Shown one piece after another: positions 24,458 through 31,863 of a DNA stretch of 45,449 nucleotides (positions are counted from its first letter, which is position 1; each line of letters begins with the position of its first letter). The position numbers and the translations under genes were made by a program. The DNA is from Fibrobacter sp. (GTDB lineage: Bacteria; Fibrobacterota; Chitinivibrionia; Chitinivibrionales; Chitinispirillaceae), in the NCBI GenBank assembly GCA_012728995.1, contig JAAYEB010000473.1:1-45449 (forward strand), given 5' to 3'. The notes beneath the pieces are model-generated. The model was not told the origin of the DNA. It saw nothing but the letters and a program-made list of their open reading frames with translations, and searched no databases.

Positions 24458-25516
24458 ATGAAATCCCGAATTATACAATTAAAGTATCGTAAAGCGATCG
24501 CACGAAAATCAGTTTTTATTTTTCTGTTATTGATTGTTGGGTTCATATTGGGTATTACCGGGCTTGGTATTGGACCGATCAAGTACAGTTTCAGTGATAT
24601 CGTTGGGGTGTTGACAAACAGTTTTTTGAATACCGGATCTGAGGTTGCACCAACCGCACAGATGGTAATTTTTAATATCAGACTGCCCAGAATAATACTT
24701 GCCCTGCTTTGTGGATTTGGTCTTGCCATTACAGGTATGCAAATGCAAATCATATTAAGAAACCCTCTTGCGAGTCCATTTACGCTTGGAGTTTCTTCGG
24801 GCGCAGCATTTGGAGCTGGTCTGGCGATTATTTCCGGCATCACTGTTATTGGTGGAAAATACATGCTTGTCGGAAACGCGTTTGTTTTTTCACTGCTGCC
24901 ATGTCTTGTTGTCTTTTTTCTTTCCCGCATAGGCAGTTGTGGACATGGTATGCTTATACTCGCAGGTATTGCCATGAATTTTATCTTTTCTTCTTTTTCA
25001 ACACTCTTGAGTTATTTTTCAAATTCAGAAGAACTCAAAGCCCTTTCCCTATGGACAATGGGTAATCTGGGACGCGCTTCATGGGATGATATCGTGTCAT
25101 TGTCAATAATACTTCTGATTACGGTTCCGTTACTTTTCATGCAGAACCAGAAGCTGAATGTGCTTAATGCCGGTGATGAAAGCGCAAAGGGGCTGGGGGT
25201 GAATGTGGAAAGAACACGAATTGTCGTACTTGTGCTCACCTCCCTTGTATCTGCTTCAATTATATGCTTTACCGGTATGATTGGATTTGTCGGGCTTGTA
25301 TCTCCTCATATTGTGCGGCTTCTTATTGGTAATGACGCTCGATATCTTATGCCGGCATCAGGGCTTTTCGGTGCTGTATTTCTTCTTGGTTCTGATGTAA
25401 TGGCATTGAAAATTATAGAACCAGCGGTACTGCCCGCAGGAATAATTACCTCTTTTACAGGTTGCCCGATACTTCTTTATCTGATAATTAAAAAACAGAA
25501 GGACAGGGTATGGTAG
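24458..25516 (+). CDS. FecCD/BtuC-type ABC transporter permease
   Basis: 352 residues, with about ten hydrophobic helices after a basic N-terminus (KSRIIQLKYRKAIARK). Family markers are LPRIILALLCGFGLAITG, NPLASPFTLGVSSGAAFGAG, the coupling-helix region LGVNVERTR, GMIGFVGLVSPHIVRLL and PAGIITSFTGCPI. It forms the inner-membrane channel of the importer, working with the preceding lipoprotein and the following ATPase. The start lies 5 nt after the binding-protein stop codon, and its end overlaps the ATPase gene by 7 nt. Confidence 0.95.
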   Translation: MKSRIIQLKYRKAIARKSVFIFLLLIVGFILGITGLGIGPIKYSFSDIVGVLTNSFLNTGSEVAPTAQMVIFNIRLPRIILALLCGFGLAITGMQMQIILRNPLASPFTLGVSSGAAFGAGLAIISGITVIGGKYMLVGNAFVFSLLPCLVVFFLSRIGSCGHGMLILAGIAMNFIFSSFSTLLSYFSNSEELKALSLWTMGNLGRASWDDIVSLSIILLITVPLLFMQNQKLNVLNAGDESAKGLGVNVERTRIVVLVLTSLVSASIICFTGMIGFVGLVSPHIVRLLIGNDARYLMPASGLFGAVFLLGSDVMALKIIEPAVLPAGIITSFTGCPILLYLIIKKQKDRVW

Positions 25517-26301
25517 ACCTGAAAATAAATGGCCTTTCCTTTAAATATGAAAAACATCCCGTATTCACTGATGTAAATTGTATCATCAGCAAAGGCGAAG
25601 TCGTTTCTGTTGTGGGTAAAAATGGAGCAGGTAAATCGACACTCCTTAAATGCATCAATCACATTTTAAAACCAGTTAAAGGGAATGTGTATATAAATGA
25701 TAAAATTGTTGCCGCATTGCCACAGTTGGAGCGGGCAAAAAAAATAGGGTATCTTTCACAGCAAAGTGAATATCTATTCCCGACAACAGTGTTTGATGTT
25801 GTACTTACGGGGAGATTTCCTCATTCACCTGTCCGGTACACAAGACAGGATGAAGAGATTGTGGCACGTATTCTTGCAGATATGGAATTGTCCGAATTTT
25901 CGCAAAGGTATTTTAGCCATCTCAGCGGTGGTGAACAGCAGCAGGTTTTGATTGCGCGTGCTCTTGCCCAGGGTGCAGATGTACTTCTTTTTGATGAACC
26001 CACTAACAATCTGGACTTAAAGCATCAATTGCAGATTATGCGCCTCATACGAACTGTTGCACAAGAAAAACAAATAACATCAATACAGGCTATCCATGAC
26101 CTGAATCTTGCAGCAGCTTTTTCCGACAAAATTATCTTGATGCATAAAGGTCGTATATTTAAAATGGGTGTACCTCTGGATGTCTTGACCAGAGAAATAA
26201 TACTTGAATGTTTTGATGTTCACGTGAAAATATACAATCATGGTGGTACACCACATATTGTAATGCTTGAATCATCTGAAACAAGACCAGTTGAAAACTG
26301 A
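25510..26301 (+). CDS. ABC importer ATPase (FecE/BtuD type)
   Basis: 263 residues. Walker A is GKNGAGKSTLLKCI (from residue 36), the Q-loop lies in GYLSQQSEYLFP, the signature is LSGGEQQQVLIARAL, Walker B is VLLFDEPTNNLD and the H-loop is IQAIHDLNLA. It powers the permease encoded just upstream. A 7-nt overlap with the permease gene indicates coupled synthesis. It is the last recognisable transporter gene of the operon; small Cys-rich ORFs follow within 200 nt. Confidence 0.96.
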   Translation: MVDLKINGLSFKYEKHPVFTDVNCIISKGEVVSVVGKNGAGKSTLLKCINHILKPVKGNVYINDKIVAALPQLERAKKIGYLSQQSEYLFPTTVFDVVLTGRFPHSPVRYTRQDEEIVARILADMELSEFSQRYFSHLSGGEQQQVLIARALAQGADVLLFDEPTNNLDLKHQLQIMRLIRTVAQEKQITSIQAIHDLNLAAAFSDKIILMHKGRIFKMGVPLDVLTREIILECFDVHVKIYNHGGTPHIVMLESSETRPVEN

Positions 26302-26394
26302 TCTGGCAGTTGTTTGCAAATCCACTTTTTATAATTGATTAACGGGGAGCAGAAAAGGCTGTGCAGCAGAAGGATCCACTTTTGGGAGGTCAAA

Positions 26395-26466
26395 ATGTTC
26401 AGGTTTTGGCAAATACATTGCATCTATTGCAAACTGTTATGCAGCTGCAGAAAAAACATACCATAA
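26395..26466 (+). CDS. Putative 23-residue Cys-rich microprotein
   Basis: MFRFWQIHCIYCKLLCSCRK then NIP. Its ATG is preceded by GGGAGGT at 5 nt, among the best ribosome-binding sites in the window. Four cysteines (C9, C12, C16, C18) and His8 in 23 residues could bind a metal. It sits between the ABC ATPase gene and another Cys-containing small protein, 9 nt before the latter, so it is probably translated with the uptake operon. A leader-peptide role is also possible. Confidence 0.45.
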   Translation: MFRFWQIHCIYCKLLCSCRKNIP

Positions 26467-26475
26467 GGTTATAGT

Positions 26476-26694
26476 ATGAAAAGAACTAAAGAGTGTAAGT
26501 GGTATCAATTTTGCCCGATTAAAAGATATTACGAAAAAGGTTTAATCAATGTTGAATGGGTGAGGGATTATTGTCATGGAACGAAAAAGTGTGTACGATA
26601 TATAATGGAAGAACGAGGGGAACCTCATCCGGACTGGATGATGCCTGATGGCACACTGGATCTGAATCTGCGGCTGACCATAAGAGACTTTTAA
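26476..26694 (+). CDS. Small conserved Cys-containing protein (72 aa)
   Basis: A compact protein with CKWYQFCPIKRYYEKG, then YCHGTKKCVRYIMEERGEPH and PDWMMPDG. The CxxxxxC ... YCxxxxxC arrangement and the RYxMEERGExHPDWMxPDG tail recur in small uncharacterised proteins of anaerobes, sometimes as a domain near uracil-DNA glycosylase-like proteins. Four Cys suggest an Fe-S or zinc site. It starts 9 nt after the 23-residue ORF and probably belongs to the same transcript. No enzymatic role can be assigned. Confidence 0.7.
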   Translation: MKRTKECKWYQFCPIKRYYEKGLINVEWVRDYCHGTKKCVRYIMEERGEPHPDWMMPDGTLDLNLRLTIRDF

Positions 26695-26791
26695 AGAGTA
26701 GAAATGGCCTTTTTTATACTTCATTTCAACATCACCATAATTTATATTTTGCCAAGAAGTACGAAAAAAACAACAATTGGAGTTTTAATTT

Positions 26792-27301
26792 ATGCATCAT
26801 ATTGATTACATGGCTGTTTCTGAAAAAGTCATACAACAGATTCGAAAAGGCGCATTTCTCACAGTACAGGCTGGAGATGATTTAAACGTTATGACAATTG
26901 GATGGGCATCATTGGGTTTTTTGTGGGGCAGGGATATGATGACAATAATGGTGCGAAAATCCCGCCATACATACGGAATAATTGAACGTGCATCAGAATT
27001 CACCGTAAGTGTTCCCATGACTGATATGTCTAAAGCATTGAATATTTGTGGTACGGAATCCGGTAAAGACATAGATAAATTTAAAAAATGTAACCTTGAG
27101 ATATTTCCGGGTCAAAAAGTGACTACACCAATTATTAATACTCCCGGTATTCACTTTGAATGTAAAATTGTTTATAAATCTGAAATGGACCCTTCACTTC
27201 TGATTGAATCCTATAAACATCTGTACCCGTTAAAAGATTATCATTCTATCTATTACGGTGAAATTAAATACTGTTACTCTACAATTGATGAAAAAGGATA
27301 A
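26792..27301 (+). CDS. Flavin reductase-like FMN-binding split-barrel protein
   Basis: 169 residues. AFLTVQAGDDLNVMTIGWASLGFLWGRDMMTIMVRKSRHTYGIIE is the N-terminal half of a flavin-reductase domain (cited here only to locate it at residues 21-65). FTVSVPMTD, the ICGTESGKDIDKFKK helix and IHFECKIVYK follow. It is probably an FMN-dependent NAD(P)H oxidoreductase; anaerobes have many of unknown partner. The start is supported by GGAG at 10 nt. It converges on the pseudopilin gene with only 29 nt between stop codons. Confidence 0.88.
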   Translation: MHHIDYMAVSEKVIQQIRKGAFLTVQAGDDLNVMTIGWASLGFLWGRDMMTIMVRKSRHTYGIIERASEFTVSVPMTDMSKALNICGTESGKDIDKFKKCNLEIFPGQKVTTPIINTPGIHFECKIVYKSEMDPSLLIESYKHLYPLKDYHSIYYGEIKYCYSTIDEKG

Positions 27302-27330
27302 AAAGGTTAATCCTGGAATCTAAAATTTCG

Positions 27331-27843
27331 TTACCAGAATGATTGAGTTTGCTCTTTTGGCTTTGTCGACCGGATAATTCTTTCAATTGTTACAGTATCT
27401 CTCTCGTTGTGCAAAAAAACAATTGATAATTCGAGAAAGAGGTGCTGTGATTCATTGATCATGTTTTCATCAATATCCCTGAGTTTGAAAGAATGTACCT
27501 TTAATCCTTTATTGGAAAATCGGATTGCCGATCTGTTATATATCAAAGAATCACTGTCATAAAGGTATTTATTGGTATCGCCTGAAGTGGATATGAATGT
27601 TATTGATTGAGGATCCCATTCGGTAATTTCTGAAGATTTGTTGATACTGGAAAAAATTCCCTGAGCTGCACGATGAGCTTCCTGTTCAAATCGTGCATGT
27701 CTGGCATGGGTATAAACATGTTTATTAAGAAAATTCCAGAAATAGTATACAGAACTAATAACAATTGATGACAGTGCGAGTGCTGTTATAAGTTCTATAA
27801 CTGTAAAACCACGTTTGCAGCAAAGAGAGAGCTTTTTTACCAT
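27331..27843 (-). CDS. Prepilin-type pseudopilin (GspJ-like)
   Basis: 170 residues. The class III signal RGFTVIELITALALSSIVI has the cleavage Gly, the +5 Glu and a hydrophobic helix, so it is processed by a prepilin peptidase and assembled at the tip of a pseudopilus. The size and position after a GspI-like gene fit the GspJ role. Its ATG overlaps the end of the preceding gene by 7 nt. It is the last gene of the secretion operon. Confidence 0.8.
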   Translation of the reverse strand: MVKKLSLCCKRGFTVIELITALALSSIVISSVYYFWNFLNKHVYTHARHARFEQEAHRAAQGIFSSINKSSEITEWDPQSITFISTSGDTNKYLYDSDSLIYNRSAIRFSNKGLKVHSFKLRDIDENMINESQHLFLELSIVFLHNERDTVTIERIIRSTKPKEQTQSFW

Positions 27844-28244
27844 GAATACCCCTGAATCATTCTAAAGCGAACAGGTTTTTGGGGGCTGGATTTAGCTGTT
27901 ATAACCAGCTCTATTTCCACAAGAGATGTTGATCTGTCCTGGGGTATACTGCCCCAGAAAAATTGCTCGGGTACTAAAATATTCCTTTGTACCTCAAATG
28001 CTTTTCCGTTTACGATTGCTGTATAGTTGCTGTCATTTATTGTTTCCTGTTTTGAAGCAATGTTACTGATACGTCCAAACTCATTTTCAGCCACAAGACG
28101 AGCGTTAAGGACCATTGAAGACCTGGATCTGATTCTGTCTGCAGAACCGGTGGCTTTAAGAAGTGCAGCTGTAATACAGCTGAAGATGAAAACAGCTACA
28201 AGTACTTCAAGAACAGTAAATCCGTTTTCATGTTCAAGTTTCAA
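27837..28244 (-). CDS. Prepilin-type pseudopilin (GspI-like)
   Basis: 135 residues with the prepilin motif NGFTVLEVLVAVFIFSCITAA, Glu at +5. The short length and the VAENEFGRI segment fit the GspI minor pseudopilin, which forms the tip complex with GspJ and GspK. It overlaps both neighbours by a few bases, indicating translational coupling. Confidence 0.8.
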   Translation of the reverse strand: MKLEHENGFTVLEVLVAVFIFSCITAALLKATGSADRIRSRSSMVLNARLVAENEFGRISNIASKQETINDSNYTAIVNGKAFEVQRNILVPEQFFWGSIPQDRSTSLVEIELVITAKSSPQKPVRFRMIQGYSW

Positions 28245-29653
28245 AATCCGTCCTCCTTCCAGTCTATTATTGAAGGAATTCCGGAGTAGAAGGGAATACG
28301 GTATTCATTGATAGTTCCAAGAACCGAAAGCTTGCCTGGCAAAGAGTTTTTATGATCCTCAATGGCTGCTCCGGATGAATCTACCGGAGTAGTGGATGTC
28401 AATGCCGATGCAGCAGCATCACAGTCTATAACTTGTGATGCAAGCACAAGCCCCTGCATTTTACCACGATGGCATATTTTTCCATTTGCCCATAATATAC
28501 CGGTAATAACTACTCCATGATCAGTTTTTATGCCGCCTGGATTCGATAATGCCATACATACTCCGTCAATACTGGCTTCATCTCCCAGAAATATGGAGTA
28601 GGGGAGTGTGTCTGTCGTATTTAAAGACGATCCGGAAGAAACCAGAGTACTTTTACCATGAACTGCAGCGTTACCATATACAGTTATGCTCGATTTTGCG
28701 AGAGCATCTCCCTTGAACCTGCAGAAATCACCCATGAAAATACGGCTTTGAGAATACAGTGATGAGTTATTAATTTCTGTTTTGTCCAGTATCCTTATTT
28801 CGCCGGCTGCAATAAAACTTATACCGTCAATGTTGACATCACCGGTAAATTGAACATCACCCCGAACAATTATCTCCTTGCAGTCTTTCCATTTTAGAGG
28901 TACATAAGATCCGTCTAAAAGTAAAGATCCATTAACAGTATCGGAAACTTTTTTGAGGTCAACTGAAGACATGATTGTAAGCGGCGGGTCAATAAGTATA
29001 CTGTCAATTTCAGCGAGCTTGTAATCATAATCGGCTACAAGATTCTGGAGAATTGGAGATTGAGCATCATTTCCCTTTTCTTTATGAACCCGTATGCCGT
29101 CCGGTTCCGGGCCTTCCCATTCAAAATCGGAATGATAAACAAGGACTGTATCTGGAAATGCCGGTAATTTGCTGCCAAGTTTCGCTTCAACCACGCGCTC
29201 AACATCCCTGTATCGTCCTGTTGATCGTAACAGGAGGAAACTGCCCGACGGTTCAATAGATACCTCGCAGTTGCCAAAAGAATCGGATGTAAAAAGATCC
29301 AGTTCCGATGGTTCGGAACCAATATTATCACTGATTGTTATTGAATCACCGTCAAACATGCCACTGCTGAAAAGTGAATCGAGCGTTGAAATCGTTTTCA
29401 GAGTATCGGCCTGAAGCGAGGAGTCTACGTATACGGCAAATCCTTTGTAAATACCGGAACGGGCGTTAAGAAGAGCCTGGTATGCTGAGGGGGAACGCAG
29501 TGATGGTTTGGCTAAACTCATCTGGTGCAGAATGTAAGAGAAAACCGTAATAAATGCGATAGATGAAAAAAACAGAACAAGCGGCAGAACACTTCCACGG
29601 TTTGCTTTATTCTTAACCTTTACAATTTCATTCTCCTTCAACAGAAAGTTCAT
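28241..29653 (-). CDS. PilX/GspK-position membrane protein with polymer-forming-like beta-helix
   Basis: 470 residues from ATG 29653. The N-terminus is basic and followed by one helix (GSVLPLVLFFSSIAFITVFSYIL) and QALLNARSGIYKGF, as in PilX-type pilus assembly proteins. The second half (CKEIIVRGDVQFTGDVNIDG, SFIAAGEIRILDKTEINN, SSITVYGNAAVHGKS) is a right-handed beta-helix like bactofilin/polymer-forming domains. The start is debatable: an ATT at 29626-29624 lies 6 nt after a perfect AAGGAG and 1 nt after the upstream stop codon. It occupies the GspK slot of the operon but is not a clear GspK homologue. Confidence 0.65.
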   Translation of the reverse strand: MNFLLKENEIVKVKNKANRGSVLPLVLFFSSIAFITVFSYILHQMSLAKPSLRSPSAYQALLNARSGIYKGFAVYVDSSLQADTLKTISTLDSLFSSGMFDGDSITISDNIGSEPSELDLFTSDSFGNCEVSIEPSGSFLLLRSTGRYRDVERVVEAKLGSKLPAFPDTVLVYHSDFEWEGPEPDGIRVHKEKGNDAQSPILQNLVADYDYKLAEIDSILIDPPLTIMSSVDLKKVSDTVNGSLLLDGSYVPLKWKDCKEIIVRGDVQFTGDVNIDGISFIAAGEIRILDKTEINNSSLYSQSRIFMGDFCRFKGDALAKSSITVYGNAAVHGKSTLVSSGSSLNTTDTLPYSIFLGDEASIDGVCMALSNPGGIKTDHGVVITGILWANGKICHRGKMQGLVLASQVIDCDAAASALTSTTPVDSSGAAIEDHKNSLPGKLSVLGTINEYRIPFYSGIPSIIDWKEDGF

Positions 29654-30116
29654 AAGTACCCCGGAGATCCCTGAGTGTAACCCGATTTTCACTTATGCTG
29701 ATAATTTTCTGATCCTGTACAGTTTCTCCAATACTGCGAATATAGGTTTCACCCCTCTGATCTTCAAGTATGGCAAGAGGTTTCTCTTTGATAAGAATTC
29801 CTTTGAGAAAAAGTTGCGTGCGTTGCGGTAAAGGTGAAGACTTTCCGCTGCTTTTCTTCTGTTTCTGAATAAAATTGCGAAAAGGATTCTCGAAATCTCC
29901 TGTATATGTAAAACTGGAATCATTTGTTTTGTAAGCAAGTGCCCGTTCTATCAATTCAAAATTATTTGATTTTAGTGGAGAAAATTCATTTCTGATATTT
30001 TTGTTACCTTTTTTTAATCCAGAAGGAATTTGGTCAATCATGGAGAATCCTGAGTACAGAAGCAAACAGGCTGCTGCAAGCATCAGGTAGGATATTGTGC
30101 TTTTGTCACTGTTCAT
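29628..30116 (-). CDS. PilP/GspC-like inner-membrane secretion protein
   Basis: 162 residues. It starts at the ATG overlapping the upstream TGA (ATGA, after GGGG). A single N-terminal helix (YLMLAAACLLLYSGFSMI) and a Lys/Asn-rich linker precede the periplasmic HR-type beta domain: LFLKGILIKEKPLAILED, TYIRSIGETVQDQKIISI, ENRVTLRDLRGTYEL. Such proteins link the inner-membrane platform to the secretin. The order after PilO-like and PilN-like genes is typical. Confidence 0.75.
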   Translation of the reverse strand: MNSDKSTISYLMLAAACLLLYSGFSMIDQIPSGLKKGNKNIRNEFSPLKSNNFELIERALAYKTNDSSFTYTGDFENPFRNFIQKQKKSSGKSSPLPQRTQLFLKGILIKEKPLAILEDQRGETYIRSIGETVQDQKIISISENRVTLRDLRGTYELSVEGE

Positions 30117-30670
30117 TTTTCCCCCATGGAAGGAATATAGCATGTAACCAGAATCCTTGTTTCCAGTTTTCCTATAGTGGTTGATTCCATTGCAAGACGC
30201 TCAACTTTGAACATGTGCGGAAGTTTTTCTATCGAAGAAACAAATTGACCGAGTGCATGATAATTGGTTGTCAGATTAATAACAACAGGACAAAGAATAA
30301 AATCCGAAGTTCTGGTTTCATTTTGCGGCTGCATCTTTACAAATTGAATATCAGATACTTTAGCTTTGCCTATGAGTGTTTCAAGATAGAAAGAGAGGTC
30401 TTCTGAGCCGGATGCGGCGGCAGACAAGGCTTCAAGACGCCCGCTTAATATTTTGTTCTTCTTTTCAATCTCCTGCTTTATTTTTGAATAGCCGTTTTTT
30501 GATGAAATCAGATCATGGTAAGTGGTCAGTTTATGACTGCTGTGGTTCATTTTATGGTATGAAGGCAATACAAAATGGATTAAACCTGCAATACTTATAA
30601 ATATTGCAAGACAGACAATAAATATTGTAAAAGATTCCCGTTTCAGGGATTCAATAATTTTAACATGCAT
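30113..30670 (-). CDS. PilO/GspM-like inner-membrane platform protein
   Basis: About 185 residues (start ATG 30670; another in-frame ATG at 30688 is possible). A transmembrane helix (FTIFIVCLAIFISIAGLIHF), a coiled-coil stretch (YSKIKQEIEKKNKILSGRLEAL) and a ferredoxin-like periplasmic domain (VVINLTTNYHALGQFVSSIE, ILVTCYIP) match PilO. It is expected to pair with the PilN-like protein. The start overlaps the end of the preceding gene. Confidence 0.8.
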   Translation of the reverse strand: MHVKIIESLKRESFTIFIVCLAIFISIAGLIHFVLPSYHKMNHSSHKLTTYHDLISSKNGYSKIKQEIEKKNKILSGRLEALSAAASGSEDLSFYLETLIGKAKVSDIQFVKMQPQNETRTSDFILCPVVINLTTNYHALGQFVSSIEKLPHMFKVERLAMESTTIGKLETRILVTCYIPSMGEK

Positions 30671-31863
30671 ATTATTCTGAACCTGCATAAATTCTGCTGC
30701 TTTTCATCACGTTCCATGGATGACAGTGATGTATGTGTAATTAAATCCGATGAATTAAGTTTCTTTATAAGATCTGTTACAATAATTTCACTCTCTGCCC
30801 ATCCTGCCAAAGCTACCCTGATTTTGTCGTTCGTATCTGACAGAGGTTCAGAACCAAGTTTTTCAAAATAAAGTTTGTCCGGCCTGATACTCCCAAGTAA
30901 GTACAAAAAACGTCCCCAGGCAGTGGGGCTTGAAGAGATCTTGCTGATTCTTAACAGTTTATCTGAAAGTTTCTCGCCTTCACTGATAATCCCCCTGATT
31001 TCGCTGTCATTGGCCAGAATACTACGATATTCCTTTTCGTATTCATCAGCTTTTATCTCATACCGGTTATTGAGTAACAGAAAAATCCCCCCTGTAAGTG
31101 CAATAGTTATTATTGATAATGCACAAACAGCAAGAGAAGCTGAACGATATTTTCTGAATCTGCTTGCTTCTGTCGGACCACCTATCTGAGGTATCGTATT
31201 ATCCATTCCACAAAAAGCTAAACCCATAGCCTTGATATCTGAAGGCTCATTAACAGGTAAAGAAATGTTCCTGATTGAATAACTGTTATCTATGTCAAAT
31301 TTTTGATCATTGAAAAGGTAAACAGTTTCGGGTAAATCTGAACCGTAAACATTTTCCCAGTAATGCCTGATACGTTTTAGAAATAGATTAACCGAATAAG
31401 AATCCGGAACGACAAATACAGAGGCCAGTTTTTTATTAATGATTACAGCTATTTTGTTGATTTTATTTTCTGAAAATGCCGACAAAAATGACTCTGATTT
31501 ATCCGTACCCATATAAAGAGGAAGTGTACACATGAAAACATCATCCGGATATATTCCAAGAAGATTGTTTTGAAGAATCTCCTTATGGATTTCGAGGCCA
31601 AAATTCTGAGTACATGCAAGAAAACCGGCATCCGATTTTGCAAATGCAAATCCTTCCTGTTCGGAAGGCATTTCTCGAACCCAGTTACAGCACACACCTA
31701 AATGGATTCCGCTGCTTTTAAAAACTCCCGTATATCTCTGGTCCCAGGCAAGCTTTTTACAGCCAAGAAATTTCCATCCTGAAGCTGATTGTCCTGCTGT
31801 AGCCTGAATGTAAGATCCATCATCGGATGGGACCATGCCTCTCATTTTTTTCATAAATATCAT
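30643..31863 (-). CDS. GspL/PilM-PilN-like assembly protein
   Basis: 406 residues. The N-terminal 230 or so residues form a degenerate actin-like cytoplasmic domain (PilM/GspL position). A membrane helix at about 240-260 (SLAVCALSIITIALTGGIFLLL) follows, then a coiled coil (IKADEYEKEYRSILANDSEI) and a PilN-type domain (WGRFLYLLGSIRPDKLYFEK, IRVALAGWAESEIIVTDLIK). A single chain thus seems to combine the PilM and PilN roles, as in GspL. The ATG overlaps the secretin stop codon; ATG 31854 is an alternative. Confidence 0.75.
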   Translation of the reverse strand: MIFMKKMRGMVPSDDGSYIQATAGQSASGWKFLGCKKLAWDQRYTGVFKSSGIHLGVCCNWVREMPSEQEGFAFAKSDAGFLACTQNFGLEIHKEILQNNLLGIYPDDVFMCTLPLYMGTDKSESFLSAFSENKINKIAVIINKKLASVFVVPDSYSVNLFLKRIRHYWENVYGSDLPETVYLFNDQKFDIDNSYSIRNISLPVNEPSDIKAMGLAFCGMDNTIPQIGGPTEASRFRKYRSASLAVCALSIITIALTGGIFLLLNNRYEIKADEYEKEYRSILANDSEIRGIISEGEKLSDKLLRISKISSSPTAWGRFLYLLGSIRPDKLYFEKLGSEPLSDTNDKIRVALAGWAESEIIVTDLIKKLNSSDLITHTSLSSMERDEKQQNLCRFRIICMLKLLNP

